A stretch of 64,000 nucleotides of DNA, from assembly GCF_017104965.1 (NCBI RefSeq), contig NZ_JAAGPR010000018.1, positions 1 to 64,000 of the forward strand, read 5' to 3'. Positions 18,629-29,803 of this stretch are shown piece by piece; position 1 is the stretch's first letter, and each line of letters opens with the position of its first letter. A program made the position numbers and the translations under genes. The notes under the pieces are model-generated. The model ran no database searches. It saw only the letters and a program-made list of their open reading frames with translations, and was not told the DNA's origin. The DNA is from Paraburkholderia sp. Ac-20340. Lineage in GTDB: Bacteria > Pseudomonadota > Gammaproteobacteria > Burkholderiales > Burkholderiaceae.

Positions 18629-19180
18629 GAATATTTTGAGACGTGCTCGGACGCGTTGTAAAGATCGCATTTCCAGGGTTTTTCCGGCTTTTCTAGCGGC
18701 CATTGCTGCTGCGGCGCGCAACACGTTGCCTCAGCACGCATCCGGTTCGTTTTTTGTCCCTACCCGCACGATGGCGTTGAACCACGCATCTTGAAAAGTC
18801 GCATAATCGACTCACATGGGGAACACGCGGTTGCGAAGGCAGCGAGGGCAACGGCGGCGAGGCAGGGCGCACACGTGGCACGAAATCTGTTTGCATGCGT
18901 GCGCAGGCCGACAAAGCGTCGACGATAGGCCCGTAAGCGCTGCCCACGTGAGCGCGCAGGTTGTGCGATACTCGATTCGACGGTGGCCCGAAAGCTGCTG
19001 GCAGGAAGATTCGAACCGGCCCCGCAGCCGGGCGCCCATGCGAGACACTGATCTGGGCGAAGTTGATCGAGCCCGGAACGGGAAGGCGCAGGGATTGCTC
19101 GCAGTGATGAGGGCGCCGGAGCCAGCGTCACCGGACGGCCGGTCGGGTTTCGGCAGGATTGCGGGCCTGTCCGAGTTGTT

Positions 19181-19186
19181 TAGAAT
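19181..19186 (+). promoter_or_regulatory. Possible -10 box very close to the clpS start
   Basis: TAGAAT ends 6 nt before the clpS ATG, with a weak -35 (TTGCGG, 19159-19164) 16 nt upstream. If used, the mRNA would begin at or within a base of the ATG. No ribosome binding site precedes the ATG, which fits a leaderless message. Confidence 0.35.
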
Positions 19187-19192
19187 GGGTGT

Positions 19193-19503
19193 ATGGCGAT
19201 TATCCCGGACAAGCAGGATTCAACCGTACTGGAGCGGCAGGAGCAAAAGGTCAAACCGCCCTCCATGTACAAGGTCGTGCTGATGAACGACGACTACACG
19301 CCGATGGAATTCGTCGTGATGGTCGTGCAGGAATACTTTAATAAAGACCGCGAGACCGCAACGCAGATCATGTTGAAGGTCCATCGCGAGGGCAGGGGTG
19401 TTTGTGGGGTCTATACGCGGGACATCGCGTCGACCAAAGTTGAGCAAGTCGTTACCCACGCACGGCAGGCCGGGCATCCGCTGCAGTGTGTGATGGAGGA
19501 AGC

Positions 19504-19507
<4 letters not shown>
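19193..19507 (+). CDS. clpS: ClpS adaptor protein
   Basis: This 104-residue adaptor binds the ClpA N-domain and delivers N-degron substrates to ClpAP. The conserved core is clear: PPSMYKVVLMNDDYTPMEFV with the NDD/TPMEFV binding motif, a central Met pair, and the GVCGVYTRDIASTKV segment. The stop codon overlaps the clpA start (ATGA at 19504-19507), so the two are translationally coupled. The basic N-terminal extension (EQKVKPP) is the part that inserts into ClpA. Confidence 0.97.
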
Positions 19508-21795
<2,288 letters not shown>

Positions 21796-21820
21796 GCGGT
21801 TTCCGCTTCAGGCCAGCCGG

Positions 21821-21857
21821 AACGGCGCGGACTTCACGGTCCGCGCCGTTTTGTTTT
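21821..21857 (+). terminator. Terminator of clpS-clpA
   Basis: A 12-bp perfect stem (AACGGCGCGGAC at 21821-21832 with its complement at 21839-21850) and a 6-nt loop are followed by TTGTTTT. Confidence 0.92.
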
Positions 21858-21934
21858 GTGCGCGCAAGTTCGTCGATTGACGGTGAACGTGCGCGCATTA
21901 TCGGCGATATGGCCGCATGCCGTAGAGGGTGAAG

Positions 21935-23341
21935 GTGAGTTCAGATAAAAAGGGTGCGTTCGATTCGATCGTCGAGCGCGAACGCGGTTTGCGCCGCGGG
22001 CTGTCCGCCGGTCAGATGACGATGATCGCCATCGGCGGTGCGGTCGGCACGGGCTTGTTCCTTGGCAGCGGTTTCGCGATCAGCTTCGCCGGGCCCGGCG
22101 TGCTGATTTCCTACGCGATCGGCGCGCTGATCGCCTTGTTGCTGATGGGCGCGCTCGCCGAGATGACGGTGGCGCATCCGACGTCCGGTTCGTTCGGCGC
22201 GTATGCCGAGCACTACATCGGGCCGCTGGCGGGTTTTCTCGTGCGCTATGCCTACTGGTCGGCGTATGTGCTGGCGGTGGGCACCGAGGTATCGGCCATC
22301 GCCGTGTACATGAAGTTCTGGTTTCCGCATGTGCCGGGGCTGTACTGGATCGTCGGTTTCTCGGCGGCGTTGATCGTCGTGAACGCGATGAGCGTGCGCG
22401 CCTACGGCTCCATCGAATATCTGTTCTCCAGCCTCAAGATCGCCGCGATCGTGGCCTTTATCGTGCTGGGCGCGTGGTTCGTCTGGCATGCGCCGGCGGA
22501 TTCGGGTGTGGGCGTGGCCAACTACACCTCGCACGGCGGCTGGCTGCCCAAGGGCTGGTGGGGCGTGTGGGTGGGCACGATCGTGTCGCTGTTCAGCTAT
22601 CTCGGTCTGGAAACCATCGCGGTGGCCGCTGCCGAGGCGCAAGACCCGCAGCGCGCCGTCACGCGCGCGTTCCGTGCCACGGTCGTGCGTCTGGTGCTGT
22701 TCTATCTGCTCACGCTCGCGCTGATGCTGGCCATCGTGCCGTGGACGCAGGCGGGCGGCAACGAAAGCCCGTTCGTGAAGGTGATGGCCGAAACCGGCGT
22801 GCCGTACGCCGCGGGCGCGATCAACTTCATCGTGCTGGTGGCCGCGCTCTCGGCCATGAACAGCCAGCTCTACATCACCACGCGCATGATGTTCAGCCTG
22901 TCGCGCGCGGGTTACGCACCGGCGGTGTTCGGGCGCCTCACGCGTCAGGGCGTGCCGACTGCTGCGCTGTCGCTGTCCACCATCGGCATTGCGGTTTCAG
23001 CCGTGCTCAATGCGCTCTGGCCGCAAACGGCGTTCACGCTGATGATGTCGATCGCCATGTTCGGCGCGATGTTCACGTGGCTGATGATCTTCGTGACGCA
23101 GATTTTCTTCCGCGCGAAGCAAGGCGGCGAGCCGCTGACATTCCGCATGTGGGGCTTTCCGTTCACGAGCGTGCTGGGTGCGTTGCTGATGCTCGGCATT
23201 CTGGTGGGCACGGCGTTCACGCCGGAATTCCGCATGACGATGGCGTATGGCGTGGCGTTCCTCGTGGTGCTGACGATCATCTACGCGCTCTGGTATCGGC
23301 GACGTGAAACACCGGACGCCACGTCTGGCGTGGCCCGCTAG
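21935..23341 (+). CDS. Amino-acid permease, APC family
   Basis: This 468-residue inner-membrane transporter has about twelve hydrophobic segments. It opens with the APC/AAT signature LSAGQMTMIAIGGAVGTGLFLGSG. The conserved GAYAEHYIGPLAGF and SYLGLETIAVAAAEAQDP segments place it in the amino-acid transporter subfamily with GabP, ProY and AroP. Two GTG codons compete: 21929 and 21935. I prefer 21935, because GAGGG at 21925-21929 then has proper spacing. The substrate is not readable from sequence. Confidence 0.88.
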   Translation: MSSDKKGAFDSIVERERGLRRGLSAGQMTMIAIGGAVGTGLFLGSGFAISFAGPGVLISYAIGALIALLLMGALAEMTVAHPTSGSFGAYAEHYIGPLAGFLVRYAYWSAYVLAVGTEVSAIAVYMKFWFPHVPGLYWIVGFSAALIVVNAMSVRAYGSIEYLFSSLKIAAIVAFIVLGAWFVWHAPADSGVGVANYTSHGGWLPKGWWGVWVGTIVSLFSYLGLETIAVAAAEAQDPQRAVTRAFRATVVRLVLFYLLTLALMLAIVPWTQAGGNESPFVKVMAETGVPYAAGAINFIVLVAALSAMNSQLYITTRMMFSLSRAGYAPAVFGRLTRQGVPTAALSLSTIGIAVSAVLNALWPQTAFTLMMSIAMFGAMFTWLMIFVTQIFFRAKQGGEPLTFRMWGFPFTSVLGALLMLGILVGTAFTPEFRMTMAYGVAFLVVLTIIYALWYRRRETPDATSGVAR

Positions 23342-23360
23342 GCGCCCCCCCGTTAAAAGC

Positions 23361-23390
23361 AAAAAAGCACGCTCCAGAGCGTGCTTTTTT
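23361..23390. terminator. Bidirectional terminator between the permease and dut
   Basis: AAAAAAGCACGCT (23361-23373) and its complement (23378-23390) form a 13-bp stem with a CCAG loop. A/T runs on both sides make it usable by the convergent genes on both strands. Confidence 0.92.
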
Positions 23391-23412
23391 GTTGTCGCAA
23401 CGGCGCGGGGAG

Positions 23413-23859
23413 TCAGTGCTTGCCCGTGCTGCCGAAGCCGCCTTCGCCGCGCTGGCTGGCTTCGAAATCATCGACGACATTGAACTGCGCCTGCACGACC
23501 GGCACGATCACGAGTTGCGCCAGACGCTCCAGCGGATTCAGCGTGAAGGTGGTGTGGCCACGGTTCCAGGTGGAGATCATCAGTTCGCCCTGGTAGTCCG
23601 AGTCGATCAAACCGACCAGGTTGCCCAGCACGATGCCGTGCTTGTGGCCCAGACCCGAACGCGGCAGGATCAGCGCGGCGTAGCCCGGATCGGCGAGGTG
23701 AATCGCCAGACCCGTCGGGATCAGCTTGGTTTCGCCCGGTTCGAGCGTGACCGGCGCGTCGAGGCACGCGCGCAGATCGAGGCCCGCGCTGCCCGGCGTC
23801 GCGTAGTGGGGCAGTTGGTCGCGCATGCGTTCGTTGAGGATTTTGACGTCGATTTTCAT
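23413..23859 (-). CDS. dut: dUTP diphosphatase
   Basis: This 148-residue trimeric enzyme hydrolyses dUTP to dUMP and PPi, keeping uracil out of DNA and supplying dTMP synthesis. All five dUTPase motifs are visible: GSAGLDLRA, PRSGLGHKHG, GLIDSDYQGEL, RLAQLVIVPV and the C-terminal RGEGGFGSTGKH that closes over the site. It is the last gene of the ribF-ileS-lspA-coaBC run and starts 36 nt after the LLM flavoprotein gene. Confidence 0.97.
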   Translation of the reverse strand: MKIDVKILNERMRDQLPHYATPGSAGLDLRACLDAPVTLEPGETKLIPTGLAIHLADPGYAALILPRSGLGHKHGIVLGNLVGLIDSDYQGELMISTWNRGHTTFTLNPLERLAQLVIVPVVQAQFNVVDDFEASQRGEGGFGSTGKH

Positions 23860-23895
23860 GGGGTGTGCGGTTGAGTCAGTGTGGATCGAGGCGCG

Positions 23896-24897
23896 TTATC
23901 GGGATAACTCGAACGCCTCGGCGAGCAATTCGTAGGAGCGCAGGCGTGCCTTGTAGCTGCCCGCGACGGTGAGCACGACGAGTTCGTCGGCGTGAAAACG
24001 GTCCTGCAATGTGCGCAGCCGTTCCGCCACGCTTTCAGGCGTGCCGATGATGCTGCGCGGCTTTTCGCGATCGATCACGAGCTGTTCGCGCTCGCCGTAT
24101 TCCTGCGCGCGGCCTTGTTCGAGGCTCGGGATCGGCGCGTTCAGGCCGTAGGCCATCTGCACGCGGCGCAGATCGACGGCTTTTTCCAGCTCGGCGGCTT
24201 CGGCTTCGGTGTCGGCGCAGATCGCGAACACGGCGCAGGCCAGATACGGCCGCGCTTCGTGGCCCGCCTGGAAGCGCTCGCGGTACGCATTCGCCACCAG
24301 ATGCCCGAAGTGCGCGTTGATGAAATGCGCGAACGAGAAACGCAGGCCCAGTTGCGCGGCCAGCTCGCCGCCAAAGTCGCTGGAGCCAAGTACCCAAAGC
24401 TGCGGGCGCGTGGCGATCTGCGGCTGCAGCACGACGCCTTGCGCGAGGTGATCGTCGGCGAGCGTGCCGTCCATCAGGCCGACCAGATCCTGCACCTGCT
24501 GCGCGAACTGGTCGCCGCGATTGTAGGCGCCTGCCGCGACGGCCTGTGCCGTGCGCATATCGCCGCCCGGCGCGCGGCCCACGCCCAGATCGACGCGGCC
24601 CGGAAACAGCGCCTCGAGCATCATGAACTGCTCGGCGACCTTGAACGGGCTGTAGTAGGGCAGCATGATGCCGCCCGAACCGATGCGGATGCGCTTCGTC
24701 ACGCTGCCCAGACGCGCCAGCATGACTTCGGGGCAGGGGTTGCAAACGCCCAGCAGGCCGTGGTGTTCGGCGCACCAGTAACGCGTGTAGCCGAGGTCGT
24801 CGGCGAGCTGGGCGAGTTCGATGGTGGCGGCGATGGCGTCCGCCGCGCTGTGCCCGGCGATCACGGGCGACTGGTCAAGTACGGAAAGCAGTGTCAT
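23896..24897 (-). CDS. LLM-class flavin-dependent oxidoreductase (MsnO8-like)
   Basis: This 333-residue protein of the bacterial luciferase-like family is a TIM-barrel flavin enzyme using FMN/F420-type cofactors. It starts MTLLSVLDQSPVIAGHSAADA, typical of the MsnO8 subgroup. It continues with YWCAEHHG, GSGGIMLPYYSPFKVAEQF, GRVDLGVGRAPG and a late IIGTPESVAERL. The substrate is unknown. It sits between coaBC (76-nt gap) and dut (36-nt gap), where many relatives have coaBC and dut adjacent, so it looks like an extra passenger in the run. Confidence 0.9.
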   Translation of the reverse strand: MTLLSVLDQSPVIAGHSAADAIAATIELAQLADDLGYTRYWCAEHHGLLGVCNPCPEVMLARLGSVTKRIRIGSGGIMLPYYSPFKVAEQFMMLEALFPGRVDLGVGRAPGGDMRTAQAVAAGAYNRGDQFAQQVQDLVGLMDGTLADDHLAQGVVLQPQIATRPQLWVLGSSDFGGELAAQLGLRFSFAHFINAHFGHLVANAYRERFQAGHEARPYLACAVFAICADTEAEAAELEKAVDLRRVQMAYGLNAPIPSLEQGRAQEYGEREQLVIDREKPRSIIGTPESVAERLRTLQDRFHADELVVLTVAGSYKARLRSYELLAEAFELSR

Positions 24898-24973
24898 GGC
24901 GGGACTGCTCCTTCAACTACGGGCGGCAAGGTCGATACCTTGCCGCGTGCATCAAGACAATTTCAGGACAACC

Positions 24974-26215
24974 TCAGGACAGGATGCCCGTGTCCGGCAG
25001 GCGCTTGGCGATTTCCGCGATCAGCGTCTGCGCGAGCGTGACTTTCGCCGCGCGCGGCAGCGGCGTGCGACCGCTGGCTTCGAACAGCACGACTTCATTG
25101 TCGTCCTGACCGAAGGTGAGCGGGCCCAGATTGCCGATCAGCAACGGCACCTTCTTGCGCGCGCGCTTTTCTTCGCCGTGCACTTCCAGGTCGCCGCTTT
25201 CGGCGGCGAAGCCCACGCAATACGGCGGATTCGGCAGTGCCGCGACCGAGGCGAGAATGTCGGGGTTCTCGACGAAGGAGAAGGTGGGCATGCGCTGCTC
25301 CGCCGTCTTCTTGATCTTGTGTTCCGCGACATGATCGACGCGCCAGTCGGCGACCGCCGCCACGCCGATAAAGACATCGGCATCGGGCACGCCGCGCATC
25401 ACGGCGTCGTACATCTGCTGCGCGGTCTGCACGTTCTCGCGGTACACGCCCCAAGGCGTTTCCAGCGCGACTGGACCGGCCACCAGATGCACTTCCGCGC
25501 CGGCCTGCTGTGCGGCGCGGGCGAGCGCAAAACCCATCTTGCCGCTCGAACGATTGGTGATGCCGCGCACCGGATCGAGCGGCTCGAACGTCGGCCCGGC
25601 GGTGATCAGCAGCTTGCGGCCAGCCAGCACCTTGGGCGCGAAGAACGCGACGATCGCTTCATAAACGGCTTGCGGCTCCAGCATGCGCCCGTCGCCGACT
25701 TCGCCGCAAGCCTGCGGACCGGAATCGGGGCCGAGCGTTTCGATGCCGTCCGCGCGGATCTGCGCGACATTGCGCTGCGTGGCCGGGTTTTGCCACATCT
25801 GCCGGTTCATGGCCGGCACCACCAGCAGCGGACAGTCGCGCGCGACGCACAGCGTCGAGAGCAGATCGTCGGCGAAACCGTGGGCGAGCCTGGCGATAAA
25901 GTCGGTCGAGGCGGGCGCGATGACGATGGCATCCGCTTCGCGCGACAAATCGATGTGCGCCATGTTGTTGGGCACGCGGGCGTCCCACTGGCTCGTGTAG
26001 ACGGGGCGGCCCGAGAGCGCCTGCATCGTCACGGGCGTGATGAACTGCGTGGCCGCTTCGGTCATGACGACCTGCACGGTCGCGCCGGCTTTGGTCAGCA
26101 GACGCGTGAGCTCGGCGATCTTGTAGCAGGCGATGCCGCCCGACATGCCGAGCACGAGATGCCGCCCGGCCAGCTCGCCGGACTTGTTTTCCAGATCGGC
26201 TGCGGAGGTGTTCAA
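24974..26215 (-). CDS. coaBC: Bifunctional phosphopantothenoylcysteine decarboxylase/synthetase
   Basis: This 413-residue coenzyme A enzyme couples cysteine to 4'-phosphopantothenate (CoaB, C-terminal) and decarboxylates the product (CoaC, N-terminal flavoprotein). The CoaC half has LGMSGGIACYKIAEL, the catalytic His in NMAHIDLSREADA, and PAMNRQMWQNPATQRN. The CoaB half starts near residue 200 (LLITAGPTFEPLDPVRGITNRSSGKMG) and has AAVADWR. It appears to start with TTG (26215), with GAGGAGA six bases upstream. It lies 36 nt after lspA. Confidence 0.95.
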   Translation of the reverse strand: MNTSAADLENKSGELAGRHLVLGMSGGIACYKIAELTRLLTKAGATVQVVMTEAATQFITPVTMQALSGRPVYTSQWDARVPNNMAHIDLSREADAIVIAPASTDFIARLAHGFADDLLSTLCVARDCPLLVVPAMNRQMWQNPATQRNVAQIRADGIETLGPDSGPQACGEVGDGRMLEPQAVYEAIVAFFAPKVLAGRKLLITAGPTFEPLDPVRGITNRSSGKMGFALARAAQQAGAEVHLVAGPVALETPWGVYRENVQTAQQMYDAVMRGVPDADVFIGVAAVADWRVDHVAEHKIKKTAEQRMPTFSFVENPDILASVAALPNPPYCVGFAAESGDLEVHGEEKRARKKVPLLIGNLGPLTFGQDDNEVVLFEASGRTPLPRAAKVTLAQTLIAEIAKRLPDTGILS

Positions 26216-26251
26216 GGCCAGTCTCCTCGGTCTCTTGGCGTCACGCGTGCG

Positions 26252-26776
26252 TTAGCGCGAGCCGCGCACGCGGCGCAGTTCGTCGAACACCAGCAGCACG
26301 GCGCCGACGGTGATCGCGCTATCCGCGACGTTGAACGCCGGCCAGTGCGACGCGCCCAGATGGAAGTCGAGGAAGTCGATCACGTGGCCGTACATCAGAC
26401 GGTCGAGCACGTTGCCGAGCGCGCCGCCCAGAATCAGCGAAAGCGCCGTGCAGAACATGCGCTGACCCGCATGACGCTTGAGCAGATAGCTGATCACCAG
26501 CGCCGCCACGACGCCCAGCGCCGTGAAGGCCCAGCGCTGCCAGCCGCCTGCCGCCGCGAGGAAGCTGAACGCCGCGCCCTTGTTGTACACAAGCACGAGG
26601 TTGAAGAACGGCGTGATGACACGGCCTTCGCCGTAAGCGAAGACCTTCGAGATCGCGATTTTCGTGAGTTGATCCGCGAGGATCACGATCACCGCGATGC
26701 CGAGCCACGGCACGAGCGTGCCCTTGGCACCATTGGCGCCGTTCGGCTTGACCTGCTTCGACAGGGTTTTGGCCAT
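26252..26776 (-). CDS. lspA: Lipoprotein signal peptidase (signal peptidase II)
   Basis: This 174-residue inner-membrane aspartyl protease cleaves prolipoprotein signal peptides before the lipidated Cys. It has four hydrophobic segments. The two catalytic Asp are in GNVLDRLMYGHVIDFLD and FNVADSAITVG, and VYNKGAAFSFL is the usual conserved loop. ATG 26776 shares a base with the ileS stop (TAATG), showing coupling in the ileS-lspA pair. Confidence 0.97.
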   Translation of the reverse strand: MAKTLSKQVKPNGANGAKGTLVPWLGIAVIVILADQLTKIAISKVFAYGEGRVITPFFNLVLVYNKGAAFSFLAAAGGWQRWAFTALGVVAALVISYLLKRHAGQRMFCTALSLILGGALGNVLDRLMYGHVIDFLDFHLGASHWPAFNVADSAITVGAVLLVFDELRRVRGSR

Positions 26777-29625
26777 TATGCGGCGCTCCGGTTTTCGCCG
26801 TTACCGAACAGATTCACCACGCAGCGGCCGCACAGGCCCGGGTGTTCTGCGTTCGCGCCCACGTCGTCGCGATAGTGCCAGCAGCGCTCGCACTTGAGGT
26901 ACTTCGACGTGACCACTTCGACGCCTTCGTCGGCTTCGCTTTCCACCTTCACGACTTCCGCCGCCGAGGTGATCAGCACGAACTTGAGGTCGTCGCCGAG
27001 CGAGGTGAGGGCGTCGTAACGCGCGCCGCTCGCGAGAATGCGCACTTCGGCCTGCAGCGACGAGCCGATCTGGTTCGCCACACGCGCTTCTTCCAGCGCC
27101 TTCGTCACGTTGCCGCGCACTTCGCGCAGCAGCGTCCACTTGGCGATCAGTTCCGGCGCGTTCGCGACATCCGGGAACGCATGGAAGGTTTCCGTGAAGA
27201 TGGTTTCGGTGTTCGGCTGGAACACCTTCCACGCTTCTTCGGCCGTGAACGAGAGGAACGGCGCGAGGATGCGCAGCAGGCTGTGCGTGATGTGGTGCAG
27301 CGCCGTCTGCGCGCCGCGACGGGCGGCCGAATCCGGCGCGCTCGTGTAGAGGCGGTCCTTCAGCACGTCCAGATAGAAGCCGCCGAGGTCTTCCGAGCAG
27401 AACGTCTGCAGCTTCGCCACGACCGGGTGGAACTCGTAGCGGTCGTAGTGCGAGAGCACGTCGTTTTGCAGCGTGTGCGTGAGCGCCACCGCGTAACGGT
27501 CGATTTCGAGCCACTGATCGGCCGGCAGCGCGTGCTTGTCGAAGTCGAAGTCCGACAGGTTCGAGAGCAGGAAGCGCAGCGTGTTGCGGATACGGCGATA
27601 GCCTTCCGTCACGCGCTTGAGAATTTCTTCCGAGATCGCCAGTTCGCCCGAGTAGTCGGTCGAAGCGATCCACAGACGGATGATTTCCGCGCCCAGACGG
27701 TTCGCGACTTCATGCGGATCGACGCCGTTGCCGAGCGACTTCGACATCTTGCGGCCTTCGCCGTCGACGGTGAAGCCGTGCGTGAGCAGCGCGTTATACG
27801 GCGGGCGGCCGTCGAGCATCGAGGCGGTCAGCAGCGACGAGTGGAACCAGCCGCGGTGCTGGTCCGAGCCTTCCAGATACAGGTCGGCCGGGAATTGCAG
27901 TTCTTCCGCGTGCGAGCCGCGCAGCACGTGCCAGTGCGTCGTGCCCGAGTCGAACCACACGTCGAGCGTGTCGCGGTTCTTCTCGTACAGGTTGGCGTCG
28001 TCGCCGAGCAGTTCGCGCGGGTCGAGCGTCTGCCAGGCTTCGATACCGCTTTGTTCGACGCGCTTCGCGACTTCTTCGAGCAACTCCAGCGTGCGCGGAT
28101 GCAGTTCGCCCGTTTCCTTGTGCACGAAGAAGGCCATCGGCACGCCCCATTGGCGCTGGCGCGAGAGCGTCCAGTCCGGGCGGTTGGCGATCATCGAGAA
28201 CAGGCGCTGCTTGCCCCACGACGGGTAGAACGCGGTGGCTTCGATGCCTTCGAGCGCGGTTTCGCGCAGCGTCTTGCCGCCGTCATTGGGCGTGACATCC
28301 ATGCCCGCGAACCACTGCGAGGTGGCGCGGTAGATGATGGGAGTCTTGTGGCGCCAGCAGTGCATGTAGCTGTGCAGGTACTTTTCGCTGCGCAGCAGGG
28401 TGCCGGCGGCGTCGAGCGCATCGACGATCTTCGGGTTTGCGTCCCAGATCGACAGGCCGCCGAACAGCGGCAGCGATTCGACGTAGCGGCCATCGCCCAT
28501 CACCGGGCTGATGATGTCCGAGTCGACCATGCCGTGCGCCTTGCACGACACGAAGTCTTCCACGCCGTAGGCGGGCGCCGAGTGCACGATGCCGGTGCCG
28601 GTGTCGGTCGTCACGTAGTCGCCCAGATAGATGGGCGAGGTGCGCTTGTAGCCTTCGTGCGCCGAAGCGAGCGGGTGGTTAAAGCGCAGTTCCGAGAGCT
28701 TGTCGCCCAGCGTCGTGGCGATGACCGTGCCTTCGAGACCGAAGTCCTTCAAGCAGGCTTCGACGCGCTCCTTGGCGAAAATCAGCAGGCCGCGCGGCGT
28801 GTCGACCAGCGCGTACTCGATTTCCGGGTGCACGTTGAGCGCCTGGTTCGACGGGATCGTCCAGGGCGTGGTGGTCCAGATGACGATGCCGCCTTCTTCG
28901 CGCGGCAGCGCGGGCAGGCCGAACGCCGCAGCCGTTTCGGCGGGCTGCGCGAACGTGAACAGCACGTCGATGGTCGGATCGGTCTTGTCCTTGTACTCGA
29001 CTTCCGCTTCGGCCAGCGCCGAGCCGCAGTCGAAGCACCAGTTCACCGGCTTCAGGCCGCGGAACACGTAACCCTTTTCGATGATCTTCGCGAGCGCGCG
29101 GATTTCGCCGGCTTCGTTGGCGAAATTCATCGTCTTGTACGGGTTGTCCCAGTCGCCGAGCACGCCCAGGCGCTTGAAACCCGCCTTCTGCGTTTCGATC
29201 TGGCCGGCGGCGTACTCGCGCGCCTTCTTCATCACTTCCTGCGCGGGCAGCGACTTGCCGAACTGCTTTTCGATCTGGATTTCGATCGGCATGCCGTGGC
29301 AATCCCAGCCCGGCACGTAGACCGCGTCGTAGCCCGCCAGATTGCGCGCCTTGACGATCATGTCCTTGAGGATCTTGTTCACCGCGTGGCCGAGGTGGAT
29401 GTCGCCGTTCGCATACGGCGGGCCATCGTGCAGGATGAACTTCTTGCGGCCCTTCGAAGCGGCGCGGATCTTCTTGTAGAGCCCCTTTTCTTCCCACTCC
29501 TTGACCCATTGCGGCTCGCGCTTTGGCAGATCGCCGCGCATCGGGAACGCGGTATCGAGCAGGTTGACGGGGTACTTCGATTCGGACTTCTGCGGCTTGC
29601 CGGAGGATGCTTTCTTGTCGCTCAT
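26776..29625 (-). CDS. ileS: Isoleucyl-tRNA synthetase
   Basis: This 949-residue class I synthetase charges tRNA-Ile and edits mischarged valine. The HIGH motif appears as PYANGDIHLGHAVNK, the KMSKS motif as GRKMSKSLGNGVDP, and the editing domain in between (WTTTPWTIPSNQALNVHP). A C-terminal zinc knuckle (CERCWHY plus LCGRC) marks the bacterial type. ATG 29625 (MSDKKASSGKPQKSE) fits the family; a longer in-frame extension runs only through non-coding DNA before it. Confidence 0.97.
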   Translation of the reverse strand: MSDKKASSGKPQKSESKYPVNLLDTAFPMRGDLPKREPQWVKEWEEKGLYKKIRAASKGRKKFILHDGPPYANGDIHLGHAVNKILKDMIVKARNLAGYDAVYVPGWDCHGMPIEIQIEKQFGKSLPAQEVMKKAREYAAGQIETQKAGFKRLGVLGDWDNPYKTMNFANEAGEIRALAKIIEKGYVFRGLKPVNWCFDCGSALAEAEVEYKDKTDPTIDVLFTFAQPAETAAAFGLPALPREEGGIVIWTTTPWTIPSNQALNVHPEIEYALVDTPRGLLIFAKERVEACLKDFGLEGTVIATTLGDKLSELRFNHPLASAHEGYKRTSPIYLGDYVTTDTGTGIVHSAPAYGVEDFVSCKAHGMVDSDIISPVMGDGRYVESLPLFGGLSIWDANPKIVDALDAAGTLLRSEKYLHSYMHCWRHKTPIIYRATSQWFAGMDVTPNDGGKTLRETALEGIEATAFYPSWGKQRLFSMIANRPDWTLSRQRQWGVPMAFFVHKETGELHPRTLELLEEVAKRVEQSGIEAWQTLDPRELLGDDANLYEKNRDTLDVWFDSGTTHWHVLRGSHAEELQFPADLYLEGSDQHRGWFHSSLLTASMLDGRPPYNALLTHGFTVDGEGRKMSKSLGNGVDPHEVANRLGAEIIRLWIASTDYSGELAISEEILKRVTEGYRRIRNTLRFLLSNLSDFDFDKHALPADQWLEIDRYAVALTHTLQNDVLSHYDRYEFHPVVAKLQTFCSEDLGGFYLDVLKDRLYTSAPDSAARRGAQTALHHITHSLLRILAPFLSFTAEEAWKVFQPNTETIFTETFHAFPDVANAPELIAKWTLLREVRGNVTKALEEARVANQIGSSLQAEVRILASGARYDALTSLGDDLKFVLITSAAEVVKVESEADEGVEVVTSKYLKCERCWHYRDDVGANAEHPGLCGRCVVNLFGNGENRSAA

Positions 29626-29803
29626 GGTGATATCACGGTGAATTCGGGGATGCACGGCGTCAGCATTGCGGCCAGGCCGCGCAACCGTCGCCTCGCGCGC
29701 CATGTGCGGCACAGGCCGCGTGGCGCGAAGGGGCGAAGCGGTCCGTTCGGATGTCGCGCTGGCAGAAAGTGCAGAAGCCGGCGCGGCGCCCGTGGACCGC
29801 AAG

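Larger units (their letters stand above)
18459..19192. other. 734-nt gap: cold-shock gene leader and promoter, then no recognised gene
   Basis: The first about 135 nt (18459-18593) is the inferred minus-strand leader of the cold-shock gene. It includes the hairpin CGATCGC-GAAAT-GCGATCG (18512-18530) next to a GAGGAGGGGG tract on the minus strand. The promoter is at 18600-18628. From about 18700 to 19180 I see only frames without motif support. The clpS -10 box is at the right end. Confidence 0.55.
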
